From the NCBI RefSeq assembly GCF_014647975.1, contig NZ_BMQF01000007.1, forward strand, positions 124,001-188,000: a DNA stretch of 64,000 nt. Direction: 5' to 3'. Below, piece by piece: positions 7,663 through 15,750 of the stretch. This stretch comes from Streptomyces fumigatiscleroticus. GTDB taxonomy: Bacteria; Actinomycetota; Actinomycetes; Streptomycetales; Streptomycetaceae. The notes beneath the pieces were generated by a model. The model saw nothing but the letters and a program-made list of their open reading frames with translations. It did no database searches and was not told the origin of the DNA. The position numbers were made by a program, and so were the translations under genes. Every line of letters begins with the position of its first letter. Position 1 is the stretch's first letter.

Positions 7663-8979
7663 TCATCCGGCCCCCAGCGCGGGCGCGGGCTTCCCACCCG
7701 CGTCCAGGTACGCCTGCGGGGGCTTGAGGCGCTGGCCGGGGAAGCCGCCCTTCTCGTACTTGAGCAGCTTCTTCGCCTTCTCCGGGTCCGTCTCGCCCTC
7801 GCCGTAGGCCGGGCAGAGCGGGGCGATGGGGCAGGCGCCGCAGGCGGGCTTGCGGGCGTGGCAGATGCGGCGGCCGTGGAAGATCACGTGGTGCGAGAGC
7901 ATCGTCCAGTCGCTCTTGGGGAAGAGCGCGCCGACGGCGGCCTCGATCTTCTCGGGCTCGGTCTCCTCGGTCCACCGCCAGCGGCGCACCAGGCGCTGGA
8001 AGTGCGTGTCCACGGTGATCCCGGGGCGGCCGAAGGCGTTGCCGAGCACGACGAACGCGGTCTTGCGGCCGACGCCGGGCAGCTTGACCAGATCCTCCAG
8101 ACGCCCGGGCACCTCCCCGCCGAACTCCTCCGCCAGCGCCCTGGACAGCCCCATGACCGACTTGGTCTTGGCCCGGAAGAAGCCGGTCGGGCGGAGGATC
8201 TCCTCGACCTCCTCCGGGTTGGCGGCGGCCAGGTCCTCGGGGGTGGGATACCGGGCGAACAGGGCGGGGGTGGTCTGGTTGACGCGCAGGTCGGTGGTCT
8301 GGGCGGACAGCACCGTGGCGACCAGGAGCTGGAAGGGGTTCTCGAAGTCCAGCTCGGGGTGGGCGTACGGGTAGATCTCCGCGAGCTCGCGGTTGATACG
8401 GCGGGCACGGCGGACCAGGGCCGTACGCGACTCGTCCCCCGGCGGCCGGGCGGCGGACGCCGTCCCGGCAGCGGGCGCGACCTCACCGGCGGCCCTCTTG
8501 GCGGCGGCCTTCTTCACCGTCGCCTTCTTCACCGTCTTGCGTGCCGTCTTCCTGGCCGGGGCCGTCTCCTCGGCCGCGGTGGGCGCGGTGGCCTCGCGCT
8601 CGGCACGACGCCGCGGACGGGCCGGGGCGGCGCTCTTCGCGGACGCGTCCCCGGGCTGCTCCGCCAGGGCCGCCGGGACCTGTCCGGCGGCGGTCTTCTT
8701 GGCCACGGCCTTCTTCGCCACGGCCTTCTTGGCTACGGCCTTCTTGGCCACGGCCTTCTTGGCCACGGCCTTCTCAACGGCCGCCGACGGCTCGGCGGAC
8801 GCCTCCTTCCGCGCGGGCGCCGCCGCCGTGACCGCGGCGTTACCGACGGTCACCGCCTCCGTCGTCGCTTTCGCCGCCTTCCTACCGCCATCGGGGCCCT
8901 GTTCGCCCACAGCGGAATCACGACGTACCACCACCTGCCCAGCCCCCTCGGCCTGTGCTCTCACCGGCGTTTTGGACAC
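7663..8979 (-). CDS. nth: Endonuclease III with long lysine/alanine-rich N-terminal tail
   Basis: The catalytic core occupies about residues 190-405 of 438. It removes oxidised pyrimidines and nicks abasic sites in base excision repair. Seen are the helix-hairpin-helix LPGVGRKTA (about 298-306, with catalytic Lys), the catalytic Asp in VDTH (about 322) and a C-x6-C-x2-C-x5-C [4Fe-4S] loop (about 370-388). The first about 185 residues are extra compared with E. coli Nth (211 aa). They are rich in Lys, Ala and Pro and include five KKAVA pentapeptides, resembling a histone H1-like DNA-binding tail. GTG at 8979 gives the full tail; shorter starts inside it cannot be excluded. Confidence 0.92.
   Translation of the reverse strand: MSKTPVRAQAEGAGQVVVRRDSAVGEQGPDGGRKAAKATTEAVTVGNAAVTAAAPARKEASAEPSAAVEKAVAKKAVAKKAVAKKAVAKKAVAKKTAAGQVPAALAEQPGDASAKSAAPARPRRRAEREATAPTAAEETAPARKTARKTVKKATVKKAAAKRAAGEVAPAAGTASAARPPGDESRTALVRRARRINRELAEIYPYAHPELDFENPFQLLVATVLSAQTTDLRVNQTTPALFARYPTPEDLAAANPEEVEEILRPTGFFRAKTKSVMGLSRALAEEFGGEVPGRLEDLVKLPGVGRKTAFVVLGNAFGRPGITVDTHFQRLVRRWRWTEETEPEKIEAAVGALFPKSDWTMLSHHVIFHGRRICHARKPACGACPIAPLCPAYGEGETDPEKAKKLLKYEKGGFPGQRLKPPQAYLDAGGKPAPALGAG
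8701..8775 (-). repeat. 15-bp tandem repeat (x5) inside nth
   Basis: Five 15-bp units, each close to GGCCACGGCCTTCTT on the + strand, encode five KKAVA pentapeptides in the N-terminal tail of endonuclease III. The units differ at only one or two positions. Confidence 0.9.
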
Positions 8980-9082
8980 CCGGCCAGCCTACGACCCGGC
9001 ACCGACATCCGCCCCGGGCCCCGAAGATCGGCCCCCAATTGGACCCCTGCCGCTTACCCCGGGACACCTGTGCGGCATCCTT

Positions 9083-9096
9083 GTGACAGATCACAC
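9083..9096. promoter_or_regulatory. Candidate Crp operator upstream of crp
   Basis: The sequence is GTG-ACAGATCA-CAC inside the dyad TGTGA-CAGA-TCACA (9082-9095), 91 nt before the crp start. The GTG-N8-CAC spacing equals that of the dyad upstream of acs. Autoregulation is common for Crp-family genes; here it is inferred. Confidence 0.5.
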
Positions 9097-9186
9097 TGTT
9101 TGGACCGTCCCGCAAAATGGGCACCACGGTCCCCTGGTAGACGGGGGAAGCAAGATCCCCCGAGCAGGTCGACAAGGAGAGAACTC

Positions 9187-9861
9187 GTGGACGACGTTCT
9201 GCGGCGCAACCCGCTTTTCGCGGCGCTCGACGACGAGCAGGCCGCGGAGCTTCGCGCCTCCATGAGTGAGGTGACCCTCGCTCGCGGTGACTCGCTGTTC
9301 CACGAGGGCGACCCCGGCGATCGCCTCTACGTGGTGACGGAAGGCAAGGTCAAGCTTCACCGCACGTCCCCGGACGGCCGCGAGAACATGCTCGCCGTCG
9401 TCGGTCCCGGCGAGCTGATCGGCGAGCTGTCGCTCTTCGACCCGGGCCCGCGCACGGCGACCGCCACCGCGCTGACCGAGGTCAAGCTGCTGGGTCTCGG
9501 CCACGGCGACCTCCAGCCCTGGCTGAACGCCCGCCCCGAGGTGGCCGCGGCGCTGCTGCGCGCCGTCGCACGCAGACTGCGCAAGACCAACGACGCCATG
9601 TCCGACCTGGTCTTCTCGGATGTGCCGGGCCGTGTCGCCCGCGCCCTGCTCGACCTGTCCCGCCGCTTCGGCGTGCAGTCCGAGGAAGGCATCCACGTGG
9701 TGCACGACCTCACGCAGGAGGAGCTGGCCCAGCTGGTCGGCGCGTCCCGCGAGACGGTCAACAAGGCACTGGCGGACTTCGCCCAGCGCGGCTGGCTGCG
9801 CCTGGAGGCCCGCGCGGTGATCCTGCTGGACGTGGAGCGGCTCGCCAAGCGCTCCCGCTGA
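9187..9861 (+). CDS. crp: cAMP receptor protein, global regulator
   Basis: This 224-aa Crp/Fnr-family regulator has an N-terminal cyclic-nucleotide-binding beta-roll with the phosphate-binding cassette GELSLFDPGPRTATATA (about residues 80-96). A winged helix-turn-helix near the C-terminus carries the recognition region LVGASRETVNKAL (about 178-190). Its length equals that of S. coelicolor Crp (SCO3571), which controls germination, development and antibiotic production. GTG at 9187 follows an AAGGAGAG site at 9173-9180. A Crp-like dyad lies upstream, and it is divergent from nth across 207 bp of regulatory sequence. Confidence 0.95.
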   Translation: MDDVLRRNPLFAALDDEQAAELRASMSEVTLARGDSLFHEGDPGDRLYVVTEGKVKLHRTSPDGRENMLAVVGPGELIGELSLFDPGPRTATATALTEVKLLGLGHGDLQPWLNARPEVAAALLRAVARRLRKTNDAMSDLVFSDVPGRVARALLDLSRRFGVQSEEGIHVVHDLTQEELAQLVGASRETVNKALADFAQRGWLRLEARAVILLDVERLAKRSR

Positions 9862-9943
9862 CCCGCCCACGCCCCGCGGTACGACAGCGCCCCACAGGGG
9901 CACGACGGCCCGCGGACGGCGCACCGGACATCCAGCGGCGCGT

Positions 9944-10789
9944 TCAGGCCCCGTCGGCCTGGATGAGCCCGTGCTCCTCCAGATAGTCCAGCTGCGCCCG
10001 CACCGACAGCTCCGCCGCCGGCCACAGCGAGCGGTCGACGTCCGCGTACACGTGCGCGACGACCTCCGCCGGCGTCCGGTGACCGTCCTCGACGGCCGTC
10101 TCCACCTGGGCCAGCCGGGTGGCGCGGTGGGCGAGGTAGTACTCGACGGCGCCCTGGGCGTCCTCCAGCACGGGCCCGTGGCCCGGCAGCACCGTGTGCA
10201 CGCCGTCGTCGACCGTGAGCGACCTGAGCCGCCGCAGCGAGTCCAGATAGTCGCCGAGACGGCCGTCGGGATGCGCCACCACCGTCGTACCGCGTCCCAG
10301 GATCGTGTCACCGGTGAGCACCGCGCGGTCGGCCGGGAGATGGAAGCACAGGGAGTCCGCGGTGTGCCCGGGCGTCGGTACGACCCTCAGCTCCAGACCG
10401 CCGGTCTCGATCACGTCCCCGGCGGCCAGCCCCTCGTCGCCGAGCCGGAGCGCCGGGTCCAGGGCCCGCACGCGCGTGCCGGTCAGCTCGGCGAAGCGCG
10501 CGGCGCCCTCCGCGTGGTCCGGGTGACCGTGGGTCAGCAGGGTGAGGGCGACGCGCTTGCCCGCCCGTTCGGCGGTGCCGACGACGTTGCGCAGGTGGTC
10601 CTCGTCCAGCGGGCCGGGATCGATCACCACGGCCAGCTCGGAGCCGGGCTCGGAGACGAGCCAGGTGTTGGTGCCGTCCAGGGTCATCGGAGAGGCGTTG
10701 GGCGCGAGGACGTTGACGGCCCGCGCGGTGGCGGGGCCCGCGAGGACACCGCCTCGCGGCTGGCCGGGCAGGACACTGGCGTCCGTCAT
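9944..10789 (-). CDS. Metallo-beta-lactamase-fold hydrolase (LACTB2/glyoxalase II-like)
   Basis: The 281-aa protein has the metal-binding motif THGHPDH at about residues 84-90, a second metal His in TPGHTADS, TGDT, and PGHGP near the C-terminus. These are the five motifs of the metallo-beta-lactamase fold. The C-terminal helical part (about residues 215-275) resembles the LACTB2/RNase-like subfamily. The substrate is unknown. The start overlaps the stop of the preceding Nudix gene (ATGA, 10786-10789), so the two are translationally coupled and probably act together or are at least co-expressed. Confidence 0.88.
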   Translation of the reverse strand: MTDASVLPGQPRGGVLAGPATARAVNVLAPNASPMTLDGTNTWLVSEPGSELAVVIDPGPLDEDHLRNVVGTAERAGKRVALTLLTHGHPDHAEGAARFAELTGTRVRALDPALRLGDEGLAAGDVIETGGLELRVVPTPGHTADSLCFHLPADRAVLTGDTILGRGTTVVAHPDGRLGDYLDSLRRLRSLTVDDGVHTVLPGHGPVLEDAQGAVEYYLAHRATRLAQVETAVEDGHRTPAEVVAHVYADVDRSLWPAAELSVRAQLDYLEEHGLIQADGA

Positions 10790-11679
10790 GCGTGGGTTCT
10801 CCCGGTCTGCGTGGTCGGAACGTGTCCGGTCGGAACGTGTTTGGTGAATTCGTCGTGCCCCGGCCAGGAGAGGACGATCTCGCCGCCCTCCAGACGGGCC
10901 GTGGCCAGCACGGGCGTCAGATCGCGGCCGGGCGCCACGGCGAGCGCCTGAGCGGCCGAGGCGTACGGCGTCAGCTGGCGCAGGGTGGCGATGGTCGGCG
11001 GCATCATCAGCAGCTCCCCGCGGTCGTAGCCGGCCGCCGCCTCGGCCGGGGGGATCCACACCGTGCGGTCGGCCTCGGTGGAGGCGTTCCGGGTGCGCTG
11101 GCCCTCGGGCAGGGCGGCGACGAAGAAGAAGGTGTCGTAGCGGCGGGGTTCGAACTCGGGGGTGATCCAGCGGGTCCAGGCGCCCAGCAGATCGGACCGG
11201 AGAACCAGCCCGCGGCGGTCCAGGAACTCCGCGAAGGACAGCTCCCGGGCCACCAGGGCCGCACGGTCCGCCTCCCAGTCCGCGCCCGTGGTGTCCCCCA
11301 TCACGGTGTCCGGGGCCGGCCCGGCCAGAAGGACGCCCGCCTCCTCGTACGTCTCCCGTACGGCCGCGCAGACGATCGCCTGGGCCGCCGTCTCGTCGAC
11401 GCCGAGCCGGTCGGCCCACCACGCGCGCGTGGGGCCCGCCCAGCGGATGTCCCGGTCGTCGTCGCGCGGGTCGACCCCGCCGCCCGGATAGGCGTAGGCG
11501 CCACCGGCGAAGGCCATGGAGACCCTGCGGCGCAGCATGTGGACGGCGGGACCGGTGCCGGTGTCCCGCAGGAGCATGACGGTGGCCGCACGTCTCGGCG
11601 TCACCGGGGTGAGCGTGCCCCTGGCGAGCGCGCGGATGCGGTCGGGCCACTCCGGGGGGTACCACTGACCGTTCGCCAT
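10786..11679 (-). CDS. Nudix hydrolase, NUDT19-like
   Basis: The 297-aa protein has a Nudix region split by a long insertion: YPGGGVDPRDDD at about residues 66-77, and RETYEEAGVLL at about 109-119. The insertion resembles the NUDT19/RP2 subgroup, some members of which hydrolyse acyl-CoA or CoA diphosphates. It is the first gene of a coupled pair with the metallo-beta-lactamase-fold hydrolase. The substrate is not predictable from sequence alone. The ATG at 11679 gives a conserved-looking start; I see no strong ribosome-binding site. Confidence 0.85.
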   Translation of the reverse strand: MANGQWYPPEWPDRIRALARGTLTPVTPRRAATVMLLRDTGTGPAVHMLRRRVSMAFAGGAYAYPGGGVDPRDDDRDIRWAGPTRAWWADRLGVDETAAQAIVCAAVRETYEEAGVLLAGPAPDTVMGDTTGADWEADRAALVARELSFAEFLDRRGLVLRSDLLGAWTRWITPEFEPRRYDTFFFVAALPEGQRTRNASTEADRTVWIPPAEAAAGYDRGELLMMPPTIATLRQLTPYASAAQALAVAPGRDLTPVLATARLEGGEIVLSWPGHDEFTKHVPTGHVPTTQTGRTHA

Positions 11680-11775
11680 GGCCGGAGGCTATCCGGTGAC
11701 GGGCGGATGTTCGAGGGGCCGCGGTTCCGCTTCCGGCCCGTCGCCGCCCGCCCGGGGCCGCCCACGGAAGTGCCG

Positions 11776-12243
11776 TTACGCCTGGGCCAGCTCCACCTGG
11801 AGCTCGACCTCCACCGGCGCGTCCAGCGGCAGCACCGCCACGCCCACCGCGCTGCGGGCGTGCACGCCCTTGTCGCCGAGCACCTCGCCGAGCAGCTCGC
11901 TGGCGCCGTTGACCACACCCGGCTGCCCGGTGAAGTCCGCGGCGGACGCCACGAAGCCGACGACCTTCACCACGCGCGCGATGCGGTCCAGATCACCGGC
12001 GACCGACTTGACGGCGGCCAGGGCGTTCAGCGCGCAGATGCGCGCCAGCTCCTTGGCCTCCTCGGGCGTGACCTCGCCGCCCACCTTGCCGGTGACCGGG
12101 AGCTTGCCCTCCACCATGGGCAGCTGGCCGGCCGTGTACACGTACGGGCCGCTCAGCACGGCGGGCTGGTAGGCGGCGAGCGGCGGGACGACCTCGGGCA
12201 GAGTGAGACCGAGTTCGGCCAACTTCGCCTCGACGGCGCTCAT
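11776..12243 (-). CDS. ridA: RidA/YjgF family enamine/imine deaminase
   Basis: This 155-aa protein belongs to the RidA/YER057c/UK114 group, which hydrolyses reactive enamine/imine intermediates such as 2-aminoacrylate. The conserved HARSAVGVAVLPLD segment supplies the catalytic Arg, and VEVELQVE closes the fold. It is longer than E. coli RidA (128 aa) because of an N-terminal helix and an internal segment. The start overlaps the stop of the small DUF4177 gene (TAATG at 12241-12245), so the two are coupled. Confidence 0.92.
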   Translation of the reverse strand: MSAVEAKLAELGLTLPEVVPPLAAYQPAVLSGPYVYTAGQLPMVEGKLPVTGKVGGEVTPEEAKELARICALNALAAVKSVAGDLDRIARVVKVVGFVASAADFTGQPGVVNGASELLGEVLGDKGVHARSAVGVAVLPLDAPVEVELQVELAQA

Positions 12244-12401
12244 TACTGCTTCTCCCGCTTCAGGTAGGCCACCAGCTGCTCGGGGTTGTTGGGCCCGGGC
12301 ACGACCTGGACGAGCTCCCAGCCGTCCTCGCCCCAGGTGTCCAGAATCTGCTTCGTGGCATGGACGAGCAGCGGCACGGTTGCGTATTCCCACTTGGTCA
12401 T
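12243..12401 (-). CDS. Small DUF4177-type protein
   Basis: The 52-aa protein contains WEYATVPLL and DTWGEDGWELVQVV, the two blocks of the DUF4177 family. The family's function is unknown. It is conserved in front of ridA and arsA genes in Streptomyces, as far as I recall. The gene is probably read from a leaderless transcript: TAGAGT (12409-12414, minus strand) sits exactly 7 nt before the ATG. Its stop codon overlaps the start of ridA by one base. Confidence 0.85.
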   Translation of the reverse strand: MTKWEYATVPLLVHATKQILDTWGEDGWELVQVVPGPNNPEQLVAYLKREKQ

Positions 12402-12408
12402 GTGGGCG

Positions 12409-12500
12409 ACTCTAGCCCCTGGCGTCGGCCGGTCCGGTGGCCGACCGCAGCCGCGTTGTCCACAGCCTCCCGCTTGAGCCGGACCCGGACTGGTTACGCT
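12409..12500. promoter_or_regulatory. Divergent leaderless promoters of DUF4177-ridA and arsA1
   Basis: On the minus strand TAGAGT (12409-12414) precedes the DUF4177 ATG by 7 nt. On the plus strand TACGCT (12495-12500) precedes the arsA1 GTG by 7 nt. Both match -10 elements whose transcription start would be the first base of the start codon. -35 elements are weak. Confidence 0.5.
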
Positions 12501-12507
12501 CGAATAC

Positions 12508-13485
12508 GTGAGCAGGCTCCAGGTCGTCAGCGGCAAGGGCGGTACCGGCAAGACCACGGTGGCCGCGGCCCTCGCGCTGGCCCTGGCCACGGAGGGGAAG
12601 CGCACGCTCCTCGTCGAGGTCGAGGGCCGGCAGGGCATCGCACAGCTCTTCGAAACGGAGGCGTTGCCCTACGAGGAACGCAAGATCGCCGTGGCCCCGG
12701 GCGGCGGCGAGGTGTACGCCCTCGCCATCGACCCCGAACTGGCCCTGCTGGACTACCTCCAGATGTTCTACAAGCTGGGCGGCGCCGGACGGGCCCTGAA
12801 GAAGCTCGGCGCCATCGACTTCGCCACCACCGTCGCACCCGGCCTGAGGGACGTCCTCCTCACCGGCAAGGCGTGCGAGGCGGTCCGCCGCAAGGACAGA
12901 AGCGGGCGGTTCGTCTACGACTACGTCGTCATGGACGCGCCGCCCACCGGCCGCATCACGCGCTTCCTGAACGTCAACGACGAGGTGGCCGGGCTGGCGA
13001 AGATCGGCCCGATACACAACCAGGCGCAGGCGGTGATGCGGGTGCTCAAGTCGCCGGAGACGGCCGTGCACCTGGTGACGCTGCTGGAGGAGATGCCGGT
13101 CCAGGAGACCGTCGACGGCATCGCCGAACTGCGCGGCGCCCGGCTGCCGGTCGGGCGGATCATCGTCAACATGGTGCGCCCCGAGACGCTGGACGGCGAC
13201 GACCTGGAGCTCCTGCGGACCGTCCCGCGTGCCGCCGTCGCCCGGTCGCTGTCCGCGGCCGGTCTCGGCGGGGCACGGCGCGGCGGACATGCCGAGCGGC
13301 TGGTGGACCCGCTGCTTCAGCAGGCCGAGGAATACGGCGAGCGGTACGCGCTGGAGCACGAACAGCGTTCCGAGCTGACCGGTCTCGGCCTGCCGCTGCA
13401 CGAGCTGCCGCTGCTCGCCGAGGGGATGGACCTGGCGGGCCTGTATGCGCTCGCCACCGAGCTGCGCGAGCAGGGTCTGTCGTGA
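12508..13485 (+). CDS. ArsA/GET3-family ATPase, first copy
   Basis: The 325-aa ATPase has the deviant Walker A motif GKGGTGKTT at residues 9-17 and an MDAPPTGR Walker B-like segment. These place it in the ArsA/Get3/MinD-like SIMIBI class. In eukaryotes Get3 delivers tail-anchored membrane proteins, and bacterial ArsA drives arsenite export. No arsB, arsC or arsR lies nearby, so arsenite transport is unlikely here and the true client is unknown. It has a probable leaderless GTG start. A second copy follows 142 bp downstream, and the two probably work as a heterodimer. Confidence 0.9.
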   Translation: MSRLQVVSGKGGTGKTTVAAALALALATEGKRTLLVEVEGRQGIAQLFETEALPYEERKIAVAPGGGEVYALAIDPELALLDYLQMFYKLGGAGRALKKLGAIDFATTVAPGLRDVLLTGKACEAVRRKDRSGRFVYDYVVMDAPPTGRITRFLNVNDEVAGLAKIGPIHNQAQAVMRVLKSPETAVHLVTLLEEMPVQETVDGIAELRGARLPVGRIIVNMVRPETLDGDDLELLRTVPRAAVARSLSAAGLGGARRGGHAERLVDPLLQQAEEYGERYALEHEQRSELTGLGLPLHELPLLAEGMDLAGLYALATELREQGLS

Positions 13486-13541
13486 GCCGGACGGACCGCC
13501 GGACGCCGCAGCGGGGCACGAGCCGGACAGGCCGGGCCCGG

Positions 13542-13627
13542 CATTCGGGGCAGGGGTCGGAAGCAGGGCAAGTTTCGGGGCACGAGTCGGAAGCAGGGCA
13601 AGTGATGAGTCGGAAGCAGGGAATGCA
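13542..13627 (+). repeat. Direct repeats between the arsA genes
   Basis: GTCGGAAGCAGGGCAAGT occurs twice exactly (near 13556 and 13586) and a third time in shortened form (near 13609). The spacing is about 30 and 23 bp, and the array fills the gap and runs into the ribosome-binding region of the second arsA gene. Confidence 0.8.
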
Positions 13628-14998
13628 ATGAGTCCGGACCCGGCCCGCGCGCACGACGCCACCCGCCCGCAGGACACCGCCCGCGCGCAGGACACCGCGC
13701 GCCCGCACGAGACCGCCCGTCCGCTCGCCCCCGCGCGCGTCCTGGACGTCGATCCGCTGCTCGAGGACCCGAGGACCCGCATCGTGGTGTGCTGCGGCTC
13801 GGGCGGCGTGGGCAAGACGACCACCGCGGCGGCCCTGGGCCTGCGCGCGGCCGAGCGGGGCCGCAAGGTGGTGGTCCTCACCATCGACCCGGCCCGCCGG
13901 CTCGCCCAGTCCATGGGCATCGACTCGCTCGACAACGTCCCGCGCCGGGTGAAGGGCATCGACGACTCCTCGGGCGGCGAGCTGCACGCCATGATGCTCG
14001 ACATGAAGCGCACCTTCGACGAGATCGTCGAGGCGCACGCCGACCCCGAGCGGGCCGCCGCCATCCTGGGCAACCCCTTCTACCAGTCGCTCTCGGCGGG
14101 CTTCGCGGGCACGCAGGAGTACATGGCGATGGAGAAGCTCGGGCAGCTGCGCGCCCGGGACGAGTGGGACCTCATCGTCGTCGACACGCCTCCGTCCCGT
14201 TCGGCGCTGGACTTCCTGGACGCCCCCAAGCGCCTCGGATCCTTCCTCGACGGCAAGCTGATCCGGGTGCTGCTGGCCCCGGCGAAGGTCGGCGGCCGGG
14301 CCGGCATGAAGTTCCTCAACGTCGGCATGTCGATGATGACGGGCGCCCTGGGCAAGCTGCTCGGCGGGCAGCTGCTGAAGGACGTCCAGACGTTCGTGGC
14401 CGCGATGGACTCGATGTTCGGCGGGTTCCGCACCCGCGCGGACGCCACGTACAAACTGCTCCAGGCGCCCGGCACCGCCTTCCTGGTGGTCGCGGCCCCG
14501 GAGCGGGACGCGCTGCGCGAGGCCGCGTACTTCGTGGAGCGCCTGGCCGCCGAGGACATGCCGCTCGCCGGCCTGGTGCTCAACCGGGTCCACGGCAGCG
14601 GCGCGGACCGGCTGTCGGCCGAGCGTGCCCTCGCCGCCGCGGAAAATCTTGAGGAGTCCCGCATTGTGGATCACGACGGCGGGAAAGCTGGTCTTCGTAA
14701 CTCTCCCGACACGTACGGCAGTTCAGACCCACACACGTCCGATGACCAGGCTCTCGACGAGGGCTCCCCCACAGCCCCGGAGCGATCCGTCGACCAGCTC
14801 ACCGCAGGCCTGCTGAGGTTGCACGCCGAGCGCATGCAGCTGCTCTCCCGCGAACAGCGCACGCGTGACCGCTTCACCGCGCTCCACCCCGAGGTGGCGG
14901 TGGCGGAAGTGGCCGCGCTCCCTGGCGACGTGCACGATCTGGCGGGGCTGCGGAACATCGGAGACCGCCTCGCGGACAACCGGCCGGAGCTGCCTTAG
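13628..14998 (+). CDS. ArsA/GET3-family ATPase, second copy
   Basis: The 456-aa ATPase has Walker A GSGGVGKTT at about residues 57-65 and VVDTPPSRSALDFLDAP as the switch/Walker B region. An unusual N-terminal extension contains six-residue repeats of the type (P/A)QDTAR. It is paired with the first arsA gene. Codons from about 14640 to 14780 (AENLEESR ... TAPERS) have visibly lower G+C than the rest of the gene and encode an Asp/Ser-rich linker, which may be an inserted segment. The start ATG at 13628 follows AGCAGGGA. It faces wblA convergently. Confidence 0.88.
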   Translation: MSPDPARAHDATRPQDTARAQDTARPHETARPLAPARVLDVDPLLEDPRTRIVVCCGSGGVGKTTTAAALGLRAAERGRKVVVLTIDPARRLAQSMGIDSLDNVPRRVKGIDDSSGGELHAMMLDMKRTFDEIVEAHADPERAAAILGNPFYQSLSAGFAGTQEYMAMEKLGQLRARDEWDLIVVDTPPSRSALDFLDAPKRLGSFLDGKLIRVLLAPAKVGGRAGMKFLNVGMSMMTGALGKLLGGQLLKDVQTFVAAMDSMFGGFRTRADATYKLLQAPGTAFLVVAAPERDALREAAYFVERLAAEDMPLAGLVLNRVHGSGADRLSAERALAAAENLEESRIVDHDGGKAGLRNSPDTYGSSDPHTSDDQALDEGSPTAPERSVDQLTAGLLRLHAERMQLLSREQRTRDRFTALHPEVAVAEVAALPGDVHDLAGLRNIGDRLADNRPELP

Positions 14999-15076
14999 AT
15001 CCAACGCCTCGGATCCCACTCTCGGATCCCACTTGGGTCCGCAGCCGCCCCGGGCGGTCCCGGCGAGGGGGTGCCC

Positions 15077-15415
15077 TCAGCTCACGGCCGCGTAGTTCTC
15101 GTACACCTCGTCGTCGTTGAGGGGCACCACACCCGTCCCTCGCTCGTACTCCGTACGCGCCGTCTCCAGCAGCCGGCGCCAGGAGGTGACGGTGGGCCGC
15201 CTGCGCAGCAGTGCGCGGCGCTCCCGCTCCGTCATCCCTCCCCACACGCCGAACTCGACGCGGTTGTCCAGCGCGTCGGCCAGGCACTCCGTACGCACCG
15301 GGCACCCGGTGCACACCGCCTTGGCCCTGTTCTGCGCTGCTCCTTGAACGAACAGTTCATCCGGATCGGTAGTGCGGCAGGCAGCCTGCGCACTCCAGTC
15401 GGTTACCCAGCCCAT
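15077..15415 (-). CDS. wblA: WhiB-like regulator WblA
   Basis: This 112-aa WhiB-family iron-sulphur protein has the four cluster cysteines at C13, C35, C38 and C44, the GVWGG turn at 56-60, and a basic RERRALLRRRP DNA-binding tail. In S. coelicolor, WblA (SCO3579) is needed for aerial hyphae to sporulate and represses antibiotic production. ATG at 15415 begins MGWVTDWSAQAACRTTD, the N-terminus I remember for WblA, with AGGA about 9 nt upstream; the longer frame to 15472 is not needed. The unusually long upstream region carries inverted repeats. Confidence 0.95.
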   Translation of the reverse strand: MGWVTDWSAQAACRTTDPDELFVQGAAQNRAKAVCTGCPVRTECLADALDNRVEFGVWGGMTERERRALLRRRPTVTSWRRLLETARTEYERGTGVVPLNDDEVYENYAAVS

Positions 15416-15522
15416 ACCGGCGCCGTCCTCTCCCGAATCGAGGCTCCCCCACGGCGGCGGCGGCATATTCAACCGCCGCCAGTTGAGGACGTTACGGAAG
15501 GTGGGGACAGCGCAACACCCCC

Positions 15523-15549
15523 TTCGGGCCCAATCTTGAATGGCCCGAA
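15523..15549. promoter_or_regulatory. 8-bp inverted repeat in the wblA upstream region
   Basis: TTCGGGCC (15523-15530) and GGCCCGAA (15542-15549) are perfect inverted arms around an 11-nt A/T-rich centre, about 110 bp upstream of the wblA start. It could be an operator or an RNA hairpin in the leader. Confidence 0.5.
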
Positions 15550-15750
15550 CGGACTATGCGTAAGCGGCAGATCACCCGGGGGAGTGAGCTGGCGACATGC
15601 GTGATGATCCCGGCATTGCGGGACGGGTCTGCCGCGTCACAACGGGCACCACATGACACACAAGGCGGAATCGGACACAGGTCCAACACGCCCCGACAGG
15701 AACCCGACAGAAAAAAGCCGGGGAGATCCGGAACGATGCGTAGTCGCCGG

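Noticed and set aside
7336..9186. Long plus-strand frame continuous with crp over nth and the Nudix gene
   Set aside because: It is an antisense frame of nth. crp has its own start with a good ribosome-binding site at 9187.
12508..14998. Arsenic resistance operon
   Set aside because: Only ArsA-type ATPases are present; there is no arsB, arsC or arsR, and the neighbours are housekeeping and developmental genes.
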